DNA from: JAUVXJ01 sp034411995
GTDB lineage: Bacteria > Chloroflexota > Anaerolineae > UBA7937 > B3-Chlor
Length of the DNA stretch: 64,000 bases
Direction of reading: 5' to 3'
Assembly: GCA_034411995.1 (NCBI GenBank)
Contig: DAOUME010000007.1
Span: 1-64,000 of the forward strand
Shown here in pieces: positions 1 through 8,805 of this stretch (position 1 is its first letter; each line of letters starts with the position of its first letter). The notes under the pieces are model-generated. The model was not told the DNA's origin. It searched no databases and saw nothing but the letters and a program-made list of their open reading frames with translations. Both the position numbers and the translations under genes were made by a program.

Positions 1-891
1 GTTGGTTTGGGCAGCGGTGTCGTAGCGAGCGGTGCCCAGATAGGCCCTGACCAGGGTGGAGTTCTTCTGCTCCACGAAGCGGTTGTCGTTCTTGTGGAAG
101 GGTCTGCTGCGGGAGAGGGTGACATCTTTGACCTTCTCTCTCCAGAAGCGAACGAGGTGATAGTTGAGGAACTCGCTGCCGTTGTCGGGATGGATTTCCA
201 GGACCGGGAAGGGGAGACGGGCTAAGATGCGGCGAAAACCATCTTCCATGGCCATGTAGCTGCGCCCCAGCGTGGCTACCTGCTCGATCCAGCCAGTGGT
301 CACATCGACCATCTGGATGGTATGGACATAGTGGCCTGCACTACTCTGGCCACAGTGATGGACCGCGTCCAGTTCGAAATGCCCTGGGTGTGGTTCGTCC
401 CAAGGGATCCGTTTCATGGGGATCTCTCGGGCCACCCTGTTGGCTTCCGCAGGGCCTTTACGAGGGAGGCGGGGCTGATCTTGCCCCAGGCGCTTCAGGA
501 TCCGTCGCAGCGTGGAGATGCTGATCTGGCTCAATTGATCCAAGAGACGTGGTGAGACCGGGATCTCACCATGGCGGCCCAGATGAGTGGCCATCTCCGC
601 CAGAGTGGGCTGGAGGCGTTCGGCGCAGATGTAGTCATGACTTTCCGCAATGACCCTCAAGGCGTCATCAACCTCGGGACCATAAGTGCATCCCCGCTGC
701 CTCTGCCGGGGCTTTCGCTCCAGGCTGCCCGACATCAGCCGGACCAGACTCTTGCGGTGCAACCTTGTCACGGCCTCCATCTCGTCCAACAAACCACCAC
801 GCTCCAGCTTGCTCGCTCTGAGATACCTCTCTCGCATCAGACCCAGATACTTCCTCCGCTCGCTCACGGTCATCTTCTCTTTGTTGGGCAT
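1..891 (-). CDS. DDE (rve-type) transposase, C-terminus beyond window
   Basis: Reading from the ATG at 891 leftwards gives 297 codons without a stop, open at the window edge. The N-terminal part is basic and helix-turn-helix-like (starts MPNKEKMTVSERRKYL). It is followed by an integrase-core domain with the acidic triad visible: D in FELDAVHH, D in HPDNGSEF about 61 residues later, and E in NDNRFVEQKN 38 residues after that. This D-D(35-37)E-like spacing is typical of retroviral-integrase-fold transposases, which cut and rejoin the element ends. The start is supported by the lack of an upstream in-frame alternative and by the adjacent element end. The reading frame is intact as far as it can be seen, so the element may be active. 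Confidence 0.85.
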   Translation of the reverse strand, partial: MPNKEKMTVSERRKYLGLMRERYLRASKLERGGLLDEMEAVTRLHRKSLVRLMSGSLERKPRQRQRGCTYGPEVDDALRVIAESHDYICAERLQPTLAEMATHLGRHGEIPVSPRLLDQLSQISISTLRRILKRLGQDQPRLPRKGPAEANRVAREIPMKRIPWDEPHPGHFELDAVHHCGQSSAGHYVHTIQMVDVTTGWIEQVATLGRSYMAMEDGFRRILARLPFPVLEIHPDNGSEFLNYHLVRFWREKVKDVTLSRSRPFHKNDNRFVEQKNSTLVRAYLGTARYDTAAQTN

Positions 892-894
892 AGT

Positions 895-957
895 CCCCTC
901 GGTAACATTATCATTTGAGTGAACTATACCCCTTCGGTAACATTATACGTGAGTGAA
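895..957. repeat. Two direct repeats at the insertion sequence end
   Basis: Copy 1 begins near 895 and copy 2 near 929. Both have CCCCT(T)CGG, then GGTAACATTAT (901-911 and 936-946), then a GAGTGAA block. The copies are offset by about 35 bp. Repeated motifs at an IS end are commonly transposase-binding sites; that role is inferred here. Confidence 0.6.
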
Positions 958-966
958 TACGTCGGT

Positions 967-996
967 TTGCCCAAGGTCCGTGGAAGTGGCTATACT
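967..996 (+). promoter_or_regulatory. Sigma70-type promoter for the ILEI-domain GT-C gene
   Basis: The -35 is TTGCCC (967-972) and the -10 is TATACT (991-996) with an 18 bp spacer. It sits immediately outside the insertion sequence and about 50 bp upstream of the next gene. Confidence 0.55.
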
Positions 997-1045
997 ATGA
1001 TGGTTCGTCAATGGCCTTCGTGTTCGCGCAGAGGAGCAGCCGCTC

Positions 1046-3661
1046 TTGGTGAAACGGGTCGCCTGGGGAGAGCATCTTCTCGTTCTGGCGGTGTATCTGG
1101 CCCTCACCGTCCTCCTTACCTATCCCCTGGCCCAACATTTCACCACCCACGTGCCCGGCGATGGCAGCGACGACCCCGCCCTGGTGTGGAACCTGTGGTG
1201 GGTCAAGCACGCAGTGATCGATCTCCACTCCAACCCGCTGCTCTGCGGTTACATATTCTACCCCCTGGGCATCGATCTCAGCTTCTATACCTTGACTATC
1301 TTGAACGCTTTCGCCTCGGTGCCGTTGCAGCCGCTCCTGGGTTTGGTGAGCGCTAACAACGTGATCGTCTTCGCCTCCTTCGTCTTGTCAGCGTATGGTG
1401 CCTACGTCCTCGGCAGGTATCTGCTGCCGAGAGAGGTCCATCCCTCTGCCCCCTTCCTGGTGGGCCTGATCTACGCCTTCTCGTCGAACCGCTTCGTCTA
1501 TGCTTCCCTGGGGCAGTTCAATATCCTGAGCACACAGTGGATACCGTTCTACGTGCTCTTCCTGATCAAGTCCAGGAGGAACCCCAAGAGCCTGCACTGT
1601 CCCCTCCTGGCCGCGGTGTTCCTCCTGTTCAACGGCTATACCGAGTTCACCTACGCGTCGTTCCTCCTGGTCTTCACCCTCATCTACGTGCTCTACTGGC
1701 TGGTGGTGGATGGCTGGCAGAAGAACCTCAGGTTCTTCGTCAACCTGGCCCTGCTCGGCCTGGTCTTCGTGGCCGGCATGTCTCCCATCCTTTTCCGGAT
1801 GGTGCAGGTCATGACGGTGGAGGGCGATTTCCTGGTGGAGGGCGGGGGCTTCGCCAACGTCTTCTCGGCGGACCTGCTGGGCTTTTTCGTGCCCAGTGGT
1901 CTCCATCCGCTGGCTGACCTGTGGCGCAAGAGCTTCGATTTCTCCTATCTGAACTTCGTGTTCATCGGCTACTCCGTGCTGGGACTGGCTGTGTTCGGTG
2001 CGGTGTCGCGTTTCAGGGATCGAAGAATCCGGTTCTGGTTCGTGGCTGCGCTGTTGTTTGGTCTGATCGCCCTGGGACCCACGCTGCGCCTCAACGGAGA
2101 GGAGCACGAACTGCCTCTGCCCTTCGACCTGCTCGCTGCCCTACCCTTCTTCAAGGGCAACCGGTACCCCAGCCGGTACGGCGTGATGCTGGCCCTGTGC
2201 TGGGCCACGCTGGCTGGGTATGGCCTGTTTCGTCTCACGGAGATCCTGCGAGGCAGGCGGCGGAGATGGGCGGTCTCACTCGTTCTGTCAGGGCTCGTTC
2301 TCTTCGAGCATCTCGCCATCCCTCTGCCCCTCTCCGATTTCCAGGTCCCGGAGGTGTACGAGAGTATCGCCGCGGAACCGGGGGATTTCAGCGTGTTGGA
2401 GATTCCCCTGGCCTGGAGGAACGGCTTTCGGGTCACGGGTACCAAAGATCCCATGATCATGTTCACGCAGTTCTACCAGACGGAGCACGAGAAGAGACTG
2501 CTGGGAGGAAACACCTCTCGCAACCCGGAGTACAAGTTCCAGTACTTCACCGAGGCGCCCGTGATCAACACCATCATCGCCCTGGAGAACGGTCACGAGG
2601 TGGGCAGGGATACGTGGGACAGGGACCGGAGTCTGGCGCCGGAGATCCTGCGCGTCCTGGGAGTGCGGTACGTGGTGCTGCACACCGAGGTGGTCCCGTC
2701 GGTGCTCCAGGAGTACGTGCAGTACGTCTTCGGCGGGGAGAGGGTCTACGAGGGCCACGGTATCGTCGCCTATCGCCTCAGACTACCCCCCGAGGGCGGG
2801 AAGGTGCTCATCGACCTGGGCACGGAACAGGCCGGGCTCCATCTGGGCGAGGGGTGGAGCGAAAGCCAGGCGGAGTACGTCTGGGCGCAGCGTGAGGAAG
2901 CGCGCCTCCTGGCAGTGCTGTCGCCTGAGCACCGGAGGATGATACTGCGCGTGATGGCTCCAGGCCCCGGGCAGGGCATGGAGGTGGCGCTGAACGGTCA
3001 CGTGGTGACCTCCGTGGAGTTGTCAGAGGACTGGCAACACTACGAGGTCTCGCTTCCTCCGCAGCTCCTGCGCGACGGTCTGAATGAGCTGCGTTTTAGG
3101 TTCAGGCGGCTGTTCCCCGCGGAGCAGATCAGGGAGGGTGTGTATACGATTGGGGGCACGGGTGTGACGTCGCCGGTGAACATCCTGGTCAAGAGCGCTG
3201 GGGAGGAGGTGGGTGACTTCGGGCACATCTACGTCGATGGCCACAACGTCTCCCCGGACGAGCGGGGGTACAACGTGGTGGTGCTCGATCCTGCGAGCGG
3301 GGCCGTGGACCGAAGAGGGCACTTCGACACCTTCGCCAGCGAAGAGGAATCGGCCCGGCTCGCTGAGTTCGTAGAGGCGATCCCGGAGGGAAGGATCGTG
3401 GCGGTGGCGGTGGAGGACGAGGCTTCACTCCACCTGACGGAGGAGGCGGTGTTGGCGCTGCGTAGCATCGGGGCAGAGGAAGACCTCCGTGGCATGTTCC
3501 GCTGGGCCCAGGCCATCATCGGCGTCAAAGGGGCGCAGCCGGGCCAGGCGCTGGAGGCCACCGGCTTGCTACGACCGGTCAGCGTGCGTGTGGGGCAGGG
3601 CTTCACTGAGCCGGAGGCGGCTGCCGCGATGGTCGAGGTGGAGTTCACGCCTGTCCAGTAG
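1046..3661 (+). CDS. Polytopic GT-C-like membrane protein with C-terminal ILEI/FAM3-like domain
   Basis: This 871-residue protein starts at TTG 1046 (the GTG at 1049 is the alternative) after a GAGGAG Shine-Dalgarno. About the first 430 residues are hydrophobic multi-pass segments resembling GT-C glycosyltransferases/YfhO-like proteins, including a luminal-loop-like GDGSDDPALVWN after the first membrane segment. A soluble region follows, then a beta-sandwich-like part around residues 600-700. Residues about 715-845 match the ILEI/FAM3 'GG' domain pattern: RGYNVVVLDPASG, FDTFAS, LAEFVEAIPEGRIVAVAV, EAVLALRSIGA and IGVKGA. In animals this fold occurs in FAM3 cytokine-like proteins and in the stem of POMGNT1, where it binds sugar. 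A role in surface glycan transfer is inferred; donor and acceptor are unknown. It stands alone in front of another GT-C gene. Confidence 0.75.
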   Translation: MVKRVAWGEHLLVLAVYLALTVLLTYPLAQHFTTHVPGDGSDDPALVWNLWWVKHAVIDLHSNPLLCGYIFYPLGIDLSFYTLTILNAFASVPLQPLLGLVSANNVIVFASFVLSAYGAYVLGRYLLPREVHPSAPFLVGLIYAFSSNRFVYASLGQFNILSTQWIPFYVLFLIKSRRNPKSLHCPLLAAVFLLFNGYTEFTYASFLLVFTLIYVLYWLVVDGWQKNLRFFVNLALLGLVFVAGMSPILFRMVQVMTVEGDFLVEGGGFANVFSADLLGFFVPSGLHPLADLWRKSFDFSYLNFVFIGYSVLGLAVFGAVSRFRDRRIRFWFVAALLFGLIALGPTLRLNGEEHELPLPFDLLAALPFFKGNRYPSRYGVMLALCWATLAGYGLFRLTEILRGRRRRWAVSLVLSGLVLFEHLAIPLPLSDFQVPEVYESIAAEPGDFSVLEIPLAWRNGFRVTGTKDPMIMFTQFYQTEHEKRLLGGNTSRNPEYKFQYFTEAPVINTIIALENGHEVGRDTWDRDRSLAPEILRVLGVRYVVLHTEVVPSVLQEYVQYVFGGERVYEGHGIVAYRLRLPPEGGKVLIDLGTEQAGLHLGEGWSESQAEYVWAQREEARLLAVLSPEHRRMILRVMAPGPGQGMEVALNGHVVTSVELSEDWQHYEVSLPPQLLRDGLNELRFRFRRLFPAEQIREGVYTIGGTGVTSPVNILVKSAGEEVGDFGHIYVDGHNVSPDERGYNVVVLDPASGAVDRRGHFDTFASEEESARLAEFVEAIPEGRIVAVAVEDEASLHLTEEAVLALRSIGAEEDLRGMFRWAQAIIGVKGAQPGQALEATGLLRPVSVRVGQGFTEPEAAAAMVEVEFTPVQ

Positions 3662-3673
3662 TTCCCACGGTAG

Positions 3674-3702
3674 TTGAATGCAGTCTCCCGCTGTGATAAG
3701 AT
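3674..3702 (+). promoter_or_regulatory. Sigma70-type promoter
   Basis: TTGAAT (3674-3679), 17 bp, TAAGAT (3697-3702). The expected transcript start near 3709 lies downstream of the first in-frame ATG (3678), so translation most likely begins at the ATG at 3726. Confidence 0.6.
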
Positions 3703-3725
3703 ACGGCGGAAAAGGGTGGTCGTTC

Positions 3726-6700
3726 ATGCACAGGCTTCGCCGCATCTCCCCAATCATCGTGCTCCTTTTCCTGGTCCTCCTGGCGTTTTTCTTCTACACT
3801 TTTCGCCTGGATTACCAGAGCCTGTGGTACGACGAGGGGTTCAGCATCTACCTGGCCCGCATGAGCCTCGGCGAGATCACGTCCCGCACCGCCAGCGACA
3901 TCCATCCCCCGTTCTACTACTACGTGCTCCACTTCTGGACGAAGCTGTTTGGCAGCACGGAGTTCAGCCTGCGGTATCTCTCAGCGCTGTTTGGCGTGCT
4001 GACCATTCCCTTGATGTGGGCAGCGGGCAGGCGACTCCTGGGAGGAGCCGCCGGTCTTCTGGCCGCCGCTCTCGTGTCCCTGTCACCGCTCTTCCTGTGG
4101 TACTCGCAGGAGGCGCGGATGTACACGCTGGTGACCTTTCTCTGCCTGCTGACCACGTATCTGCTGCTGCGCATCATGGATAGAGGCAGGCGGCAGGCCA
4201 TATTGTGGTCGAGCTATGTGCTGACCAGCGTGGTCGCTGTTTATGCCCACTTCTATGCTTTCTTCGTGTTGGCTTTCCAGTTCGTTTTCTACCTGTGCTG
4301 GTGGTTTCTGCGGGCCAGGGGCCGCTTCCGCCAACACTGGCCCACACTGGCGAGCGGGTTGCTCTGTCAGGCCGCGGTGGTGGTGGCCTATCTGCCCTGG
4401 AGCGGCTTCGTCCTCCGGCGCTACGGTGCCGATGTCAGTTACTGGAAGGGCACACTGATGATAGGTGAGGTGCTGAGGAAGACGTTGATCGCCTTCAGTA
4501 CTGGCCAGAGCGTCCTGGAGGCCATCGCCCAGCCCATCGCCATCGGCTATCTTTTCATCTTGCTCACGGCGCTGGTCGTCCTGGCTCTCAGGGCGGCGAG
4601 AGGGCCGCGGGTGGACGAGGCCACGGATGCCAGGGCGACCCCGCTGATGGAGAGACGGCCATGGCTGACTCTGTGGGCCCTGCTCCTATATCTCACGCTG
4701 CCCTGCCTGCTGCTGCTACTCATCTCCTACCAGCGGGCCAAGTTTCACCCGCGGTATCTGATGCTCTCTTCTCCGGCATTCTTTCTCTTGATCGCTGGTG
4801 GCCTCGTGGGCCTGTTCGGAAGGGTGGCCAAGACTGCTGGCGGCGGAAAGACCGCTGCTCTGGTTCTCGGCTACGTCCTGCTGTGCTACGTGGGAGTGAC
4901 CTCGGGCTACGCCATCTACAACGCCTACTTCGACATCGACTTCCTCAAGGATGACTTTCGCAGTGCGGCGCGCTTCATTGAGGAGCACAAAGGCGACAAC
5001 GAGGTGATCATTCTCAGCTCTGGGCATTTCTTCCCGGTGTTCGAGTACTACTACCCAGCCGACGATTGGTATCCTATCCCGGACGAGCCCACCCTGTCCG
5101 CAGAAAACGTGCTGACCTATGGGCTGGCCGACGAGCTGAACCGCATCTTGCCCGGAAAGGACGGGGTCTGGGTGCTCCTGTGGCAGCAAGAGGTCGTGGA
5201 CCCCGTGGGTTTCTTGACCATGATGCTGGGTGAAGAGGGAGAGTTGGTGCCCTACGAGGGGGGGTTCTGGGGGTTGAAGCTCCTTCACTACGCGCTGCCA
5301 CCAGACGTCCGCTTCTCCAATGAACCGCGACCCCAGCACCCGGTGACGGTCAACTTCGACGACCAGGTCAGGCTGCTGGGCTACTCGGTGACCTCGGGGA
5401 AGGCTACCACCGGCGGATTGGAGGTCGTGCTCTACTGGCAGGCCCTTCAGGGCCTGTCCGAGGACTACAAGGTGTCTCTGAGGCTGCGTGACGAGGCGGG
5501 CCATGAGTGGGGAGGCTACGACGGACGCCCGACTGGCCTGCTCTATCCGACCTTCCGGTGGTCCGCTGGCGCGACCCTCTTTGGCACGTCGCAGATCACG
5601 CCCACGTTGGGGACCCCGCCGGGCGTCTATCAGTTGCAGGTCAGCCTGTACAGCGATGCCCATCTGGTCGGCCTCGACGTGCTGGACGACAAAGGTACAC
5701 CGACGGGAACCACCGCTACCTTGGGACGTGTGGAGTTGGGCAGCGGCCCATTGGTCACCTTGGCTGATGTTCGACCACCATCACCCTATGTGGGCGCGCT
5801 CACTCGTCAGCTAGAACTCGTGGGCAGCGACATGAGTGTTACAGCCGCCCAACCGGGGGACACGCTCTTGCTGAAACTATACTGGCACACCCTCTCCCCG
5901 GTATCGGAGGAGTACATTTTGCTGCTGCGGCTTTACGACGGGCAGGGGAGAGTGGTCGACGAGGTGCTAGACGGACCCGACGTGTTGGGAGTGGCCGTCA
6001 CCGGCGGGTCTGCCCGCGGCGGGCAGGCCTACCAACCGGCCAACGTGCGCTATCCCACGTCGCAGTGGAGGGCGGATGAGGTCCTCCTGGGTCAGTACGC
6101 CTACAGAATACCCGTCGACGCGGCCCCCGGCCCAGGCGAGTTGCGAGCGACCCTTCTTCTGTGCCGCGATGGGCTGGTCGCTGGCTCCTGGCCGCCGACT
6201 GAGCAGGAGTCACTGGGGGAAGAGACGGTGATCGCCTTCCAGGCCCCTTCCGGTGCAGAGAGCGAGGCTGCGATCTGCCGGGCGAGCGAGGTGGGCGCTG
6301 AGGTAGCCGTGGCTCTCGTGGAGATCGAAGCCACGGAGCGCATCTTCTCCACGCCGGAGGTCCAGCACCGGGTGGAAGATGGCAATCTCGGCGGGAAGGT
6401 AGCGCTGTACGGCTACGATCTTAGCGCGGAGGTCGTGCGTCCTGGCGACATGCTGTACCTGGCCCTGTTCTGGCAGGCCCTGGAGACCATGGACACGCCA
6501 TACACGGTCTTCACGCACCTGCTCGACGAAAACAACCAGGTGCGTGGCCAGATGGACAGCCAGCCTGTGGGCGGTGCGCGACCTACCACGGGTTGGATAC
6601 CACAGGAGTACTTTCGGGATGACTACCAGTTGGTAGTCCAGCCCGATGCGCCGCCAGGCGACTATCTCATCGAGGTGGGAATGTACGACGCCAGCACACC

Positions 6701-6791
6701 TGATTTCCAGCGCCTGCCGCTGCTGGATGATGAGGGCCACGTCGTGGGCAATCGTATCATCTTGGACAGAGTCATTAGGGTCGAACGTTAG
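3726..6791 (+). CDS. GT39-family membrane glycosyltransferase with triplicated C-terminal beta-domains
   Basis: The protein has 1021 residues from ATG 3726, chosen because the ATG at 3678 overlaps the promoter and AAAGGGTGG precedes 3726. The N-terminal half has the PMT/ArnT-type (GT39) hallmarks: an acidic first loop LWYDEGFSIYLARMS and DIHPPFYYY, then many membrane segments. Such enzymes move sugars from polyprenyl-phosphate donors to extracytoplasmic acceptors. The C-terminal half (from about residue 540) has three related beta-sandwich units: VRLLGYSVTSG..VVLYWQAL, LELVGSDMSV..LKLYWHTL and VALYGYDLSAE..LALFWQAL. Each is followed by a PGxYxLxVxxY-like stretch. A single copy of the same unit ends the GT39 protein at 14742-16721. 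The substrate cannot be read from sequence. Confidence 0.85.
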   Translation: MHRLRRISPIIVLLFLVLLAFFFYTFRLDYQSLWYDEGFSIYLARMSLGEITSRTASDIHPPFYYYVLHFWTKLFGSTEFSLRYLSALFGVLTIPLMWAAGRRLLGGAAGLLAAALVSLSPLFLWYSQEARMYTLVTFLCLLTTYLLLRIMDRGRRQAILWSSYVLTSVVAVYAHFYAFFVLAFQFVFYLCWWFLRARGRFRQHWPTLASGLLCQAAVVVAYLPWSGFVLRRYGADVSYWKGTLMIGEVLRKTLIAFSTGQSVLEAIAQPIAIGYLFILLTALVVLALRAARGPRVDEATDARATPLMERRPWLTLWALLLYLTLPCLLLLLISYQRAKFHPRYLMLSSPAFFLLIAGGLVGLFGRVAKTAGGGKTAALVLGYVLLCYVGVTSGYAIYNAYFDIDFLKDDFRSAARFIEEHKGDNEVIILSSGHFFPVFEYYYPADDWYPIPDEPTLSAENVLTYGLADELNRILPGKDGVWVLLWQQEVVDPVGFLTMMLGEEGELVPYEGGFWGLKLLHYALPPDVRFSNEPRPQHPVTVNFDDQVRLLGYSVTSGKATTGGLEVVLYWQALQGLSEDYKVSLRLRDEAGHEWGGYDGRPTGLLYPTFRWSAGATLFGTSQITPTLGTPPGVYQLQVSLYSDAHLVGLDVLDDKGTPTGTTATLGRVELGSGPLVTLADVRPPSPYVGALTRQLELVGSDMSVTAAQPGDTLLLKLYWHTLSPVSEEYILLLRLYDGQGRVVDEVLDGPDVLGVAVTGGSARGGQAYQPANVRYPTSQWRADEVLLGQYAYRIPVDAAPGPGELRATLLLCRDGLVAGSWPPTEQESLGEETVIAFQAPSGAESEAAICRASEVGAEVAVALVEIEATERIFSTPEVQHRVEDGNLGGKVALYGYDLSAEVVRPGDMLYLALFWQALETMDTPYTVFTHLLDENNQVRGQMDSQPVGGARPTTGWIPQEYFRDDYQLVVQPDAPPGDYLIEVGMYDASTPDFQRLPLLDDEGHVVGNRIILDRVIRVER

Positions 6792-6875
6792 GGCTGCCCC
6801 GGTTTCCATGAGGTGCGAGGGACAGACTCAGCGTCAGGGCTGCGTCGCTAGATGGCCGCTGCCGGGCGAAGCCAG

Positions 6876-6904
6876 TTGCATGAGCCGGAGGGGTGTGCTA
6901 CACT
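6876..6904 (+). promoter_or_regulatory. Sigma70-type promoter of first caspase-fold gene
   Basis: TTGCAT (6876-6881), 17 bp, TACACT (6899-6904). It lies about 85 bp upstream of the chosen start. The paralogous gene has a similarly placed TTGCAG-17-TACCAT. Confidence 0.5.
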
Positions 6905-6988
6905 GGTTCGGCTCACGGCAGGTCGCAGCTTGTCATGCTCAGGCCACCGCTCGGAGCGCCGAGATACCAGCTCGCGAGGAGATCAAGG

Positions 6989-8707
6989 ATGAGTGCTAGG
7001 CTGACCAGGGCCTTGTTGTTGCTGGCCTGCGTGGCGTTGCTGGTGCCGCTCTCTGGGCCTTCGTCAATGAGGGCCCAGGAGGAGCAGCTCATCCAGTGCT
7101 TCTGCGCCTCCGACGAAGCCACGATGACGCTCCGCTACCCGGCCAGCGGCGGTGCAGTCAGTGGTACGTTCGCGAGCCTCGCGGTTATGGAGGAGCCATC
7201 CGCCCTGTTCGACGAGGATGGGTCCAGCCATGAGTACCTGGAAGCGCGTACCGTGATGGTCAGCGTGGAGTTGGCCGGGACGTACGCCCCAGATTCCCTT
7301 CCTCCCTTCTCTCTTCAACTCAGCGGCACTGGGTCCGTAGACATCGACAACACTGAGGACGACAGATTCGATCGCTCGTACGAAGTCACGCTGCACGGTA
7401 CCGCCACCGGCGATTTTAGCGAAGATGGTTCTCTGACCCTTAGTGGCCTCACGGCGGAGTTCACCCCGCAGCAGATAGAAGCCGGCGAGATTCCAAACAC
7501 TGAGTGGATGGAGCCGCCGGCGGTGTCTATGCCCACCGAACTGAACCTGGCGTGCCAGTCGATGGGTTCAGCGGCTGCTCCCCCGGTGCCCAAGGGCGCA
7601 CCCATCGCGCGCCCACCCCAGCCGCCTCAGCCACCCGCGGCGCCGCCGCAGCCGCCCGCACCGTCTCCTGCCCCACCGCCCACGGACGAGTGTGGTCCGG
7701 TACAGGTGATCTACCTGGATGACCTGGGCGTGCCGCTCAATGAGGCGGACATCGATGCCTTCATCGAGAATACGCTGGCCCAGGGAGGACCAGACCTGAG
7801 CCTGATCATCTCTCATCGTCAGTCGCTCGTGGACAGGTACACAGAGCAAGGCTTCGACCAGGTGGACGGGCTGCTCCACGATTTGGGCAACATCGCGGAG
7901 ACGTGTCCTTTCGTCCTGATCGTGGGAGACCCAGACGTCATTCCCTTCGCCATGCTGCCGAATCCCACCAGTGATGGCGACGTGCTCTACACCGACGACG
8001 TCTACGGCGACAACGACCACGATGTCCTGGGGATGCCTGACATCCCTGTTGCTCGCATCCCTGATGGCTGGTCACTGGATCTCCTGGTGACTCAGTTGTC
8101 GCCTTCTGATGTGCCGGGGGGCGGCGATTTTACCCTGGCCAACTCCAAGCGCCCCCATGCCGGCGGGGTGGCCAGCCAGGTTTTCGGAGAGAATCGTGTC
8201 CTGCTCTGGAGCTTGCCCACCCGACACGGGGAACTGGACAGCTCACAGGTGGACGTGCGCCAGAGCTACTTCATGCTTCACGGAGGGGCGTGGGACACCA
8301 GCGTGTGGTGGGGCGAGGAAGACGTGTATCCCGAGGCCTTCACCGTGCAGGAAGCGAGGTCGGAGGGCATCGTCCTGAGCGGCGCCTGCTATGGCAGCTA
8401 CACGTTTGGGCGAACGCCTCGCAGCTCCATCACGCTGTCCTTCCTGGAGAGTGGTGCTCGCGCCTTCGTGGGATCCACGGGCATCACCTACTCACCGCTC
8501 TGGACATCCGGCCCCAACCCCACGGGCCCCCTGCGCCACGATGCCCTGTTCCATCAGGCCTTCCTGAGCGCGGTGAGCGGCGGCCAGGCGCCTCTGGCGG
8601 CGTTCATGGAAGCCAAGGGCAAGATGGCGGATCTCTGCCGGACGGCGGATTCCACCGGCGACGAGCTGAAGATGCTCCATGAGTTCATCTATTTTGGCAA
8701 GCCCTAG
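6989..8707 (+). CDS. Secreted caspase-fold (clan CD, gingipain/C25-like) protein, copy 1
   Basis: The protein has 572 residues from ATG 6989, preceded by GCGAGGAG; longer in-frame starts would bury the signal peptide MSARLTRALLLLACVALLVPL. An N-terminal beta-domain (to about residue 195) contains VDIDNTEDDRFDRSYEV. A Pro-rich linker follows (about 195-235, repeated PPQPP), then a peptidase-C25-like region opening with VQVIYLDDLG and including LIVGDPDVIPF, TDDVYGD and PVARIPDG. A histidine-glycine pair (H431 in MLHGG) and a cysteine (C467 in SGACYG) stand 36 residues apart, as in the catalytic dyad of clan CD proteases. Proteolysis is therefore likely but the target is unknown. A zinc-ribbon/FecR-like gene follows about 100 bp downstream, and the pair is repeated further on. 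Confidence 0.75.
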   Translation: MSARLTRALLLLACVALLVPLSGPSSMRAQEEQLIQCFCASDEATMTLRYPASGGAVSGTFASLAVMEEPSALFDEDGSSHEYLEARTVMVSVELAGTYAPDSLPPFSLQLSGTGSVDIDNTEDDRFDRSYEVTLHGTATGDFSEDGSLTLSGLTAEFTPQQIEAGEIPNTEWMEPPAVSMPTELNLACQSMGSAAAPPVPKGAPIARPPQPPQPPAAPPQPPAPSPAPPPTDECGPVQVIYLDDLGVPLNEADIDAFIENTLAQGGPDLSLIISHRQSLVDRYTEQGFDQVDGLLHDLGNIAETCPFVLIVGDPDVIPFAMLPNPTSDGDVLYTDDVYGDNDHDVLGMPDIPVARIPDGWSLDLLVTQLSPSDVPGGGDFTLANSKRPHAGGVASQVFGENRVLLWSLPTRHGELDSSQVDVRQSYFMLHGGAWDTSVWWGEEDVYPEAFTVQEARSEGIVLSGACYGSYTFGRTPRSSITLSFLESGARAFVGSTGITYSPLWTSGPNPTGPLRHDALFHQAFLSAVSGGQAPLAAFMEAKGKMADLCRTADSTGDELKMLHEFIYFGKP

Positions 8708-8805
8708 CTGGTTTTCCAGGCGGGGGGCCGGGAGATGCTGGACGGAGCTGACACCTGCGCGGACAGCCACACGGCATTGGGTCATACCGAGGGAGGTCGT
8801 GGCAC

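Larger units (their letters stand above)
1..960 (-). mobile_element. Insertion sequence, one end only (runs off the left edge)
   Basis: This is a DDE transposase gene preceded by a short AT-rich end that carries two directly repeated copies of a GGTAACATTAT-containing motif. The other end lies outside the window. The exact outer boundary is inferred from where the repeat stops, near 957-960. A good promoter for the next gene begins right after, at 967. The family could be IS1202/ISNCY-like from the transposase architecture, but I cannot confirm that without a search. Confidence 0.7.

Noticed and set aside
1388..2107. Long minus-strand frame inside the ILEI/GT-C gene
   Set aside because: Its composition is that of an antisense shadow (Gln/Glu/His-rich), with no family motif or ribosome site, opposite a well-supported membrane protein.
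3678..3725. Earlier ATG start of the GT39 gene
   Set aside because: The ATG at 3678 lies inside the TTGAAT-17-TAAGAT promoter, so it would not be on the mRNA.
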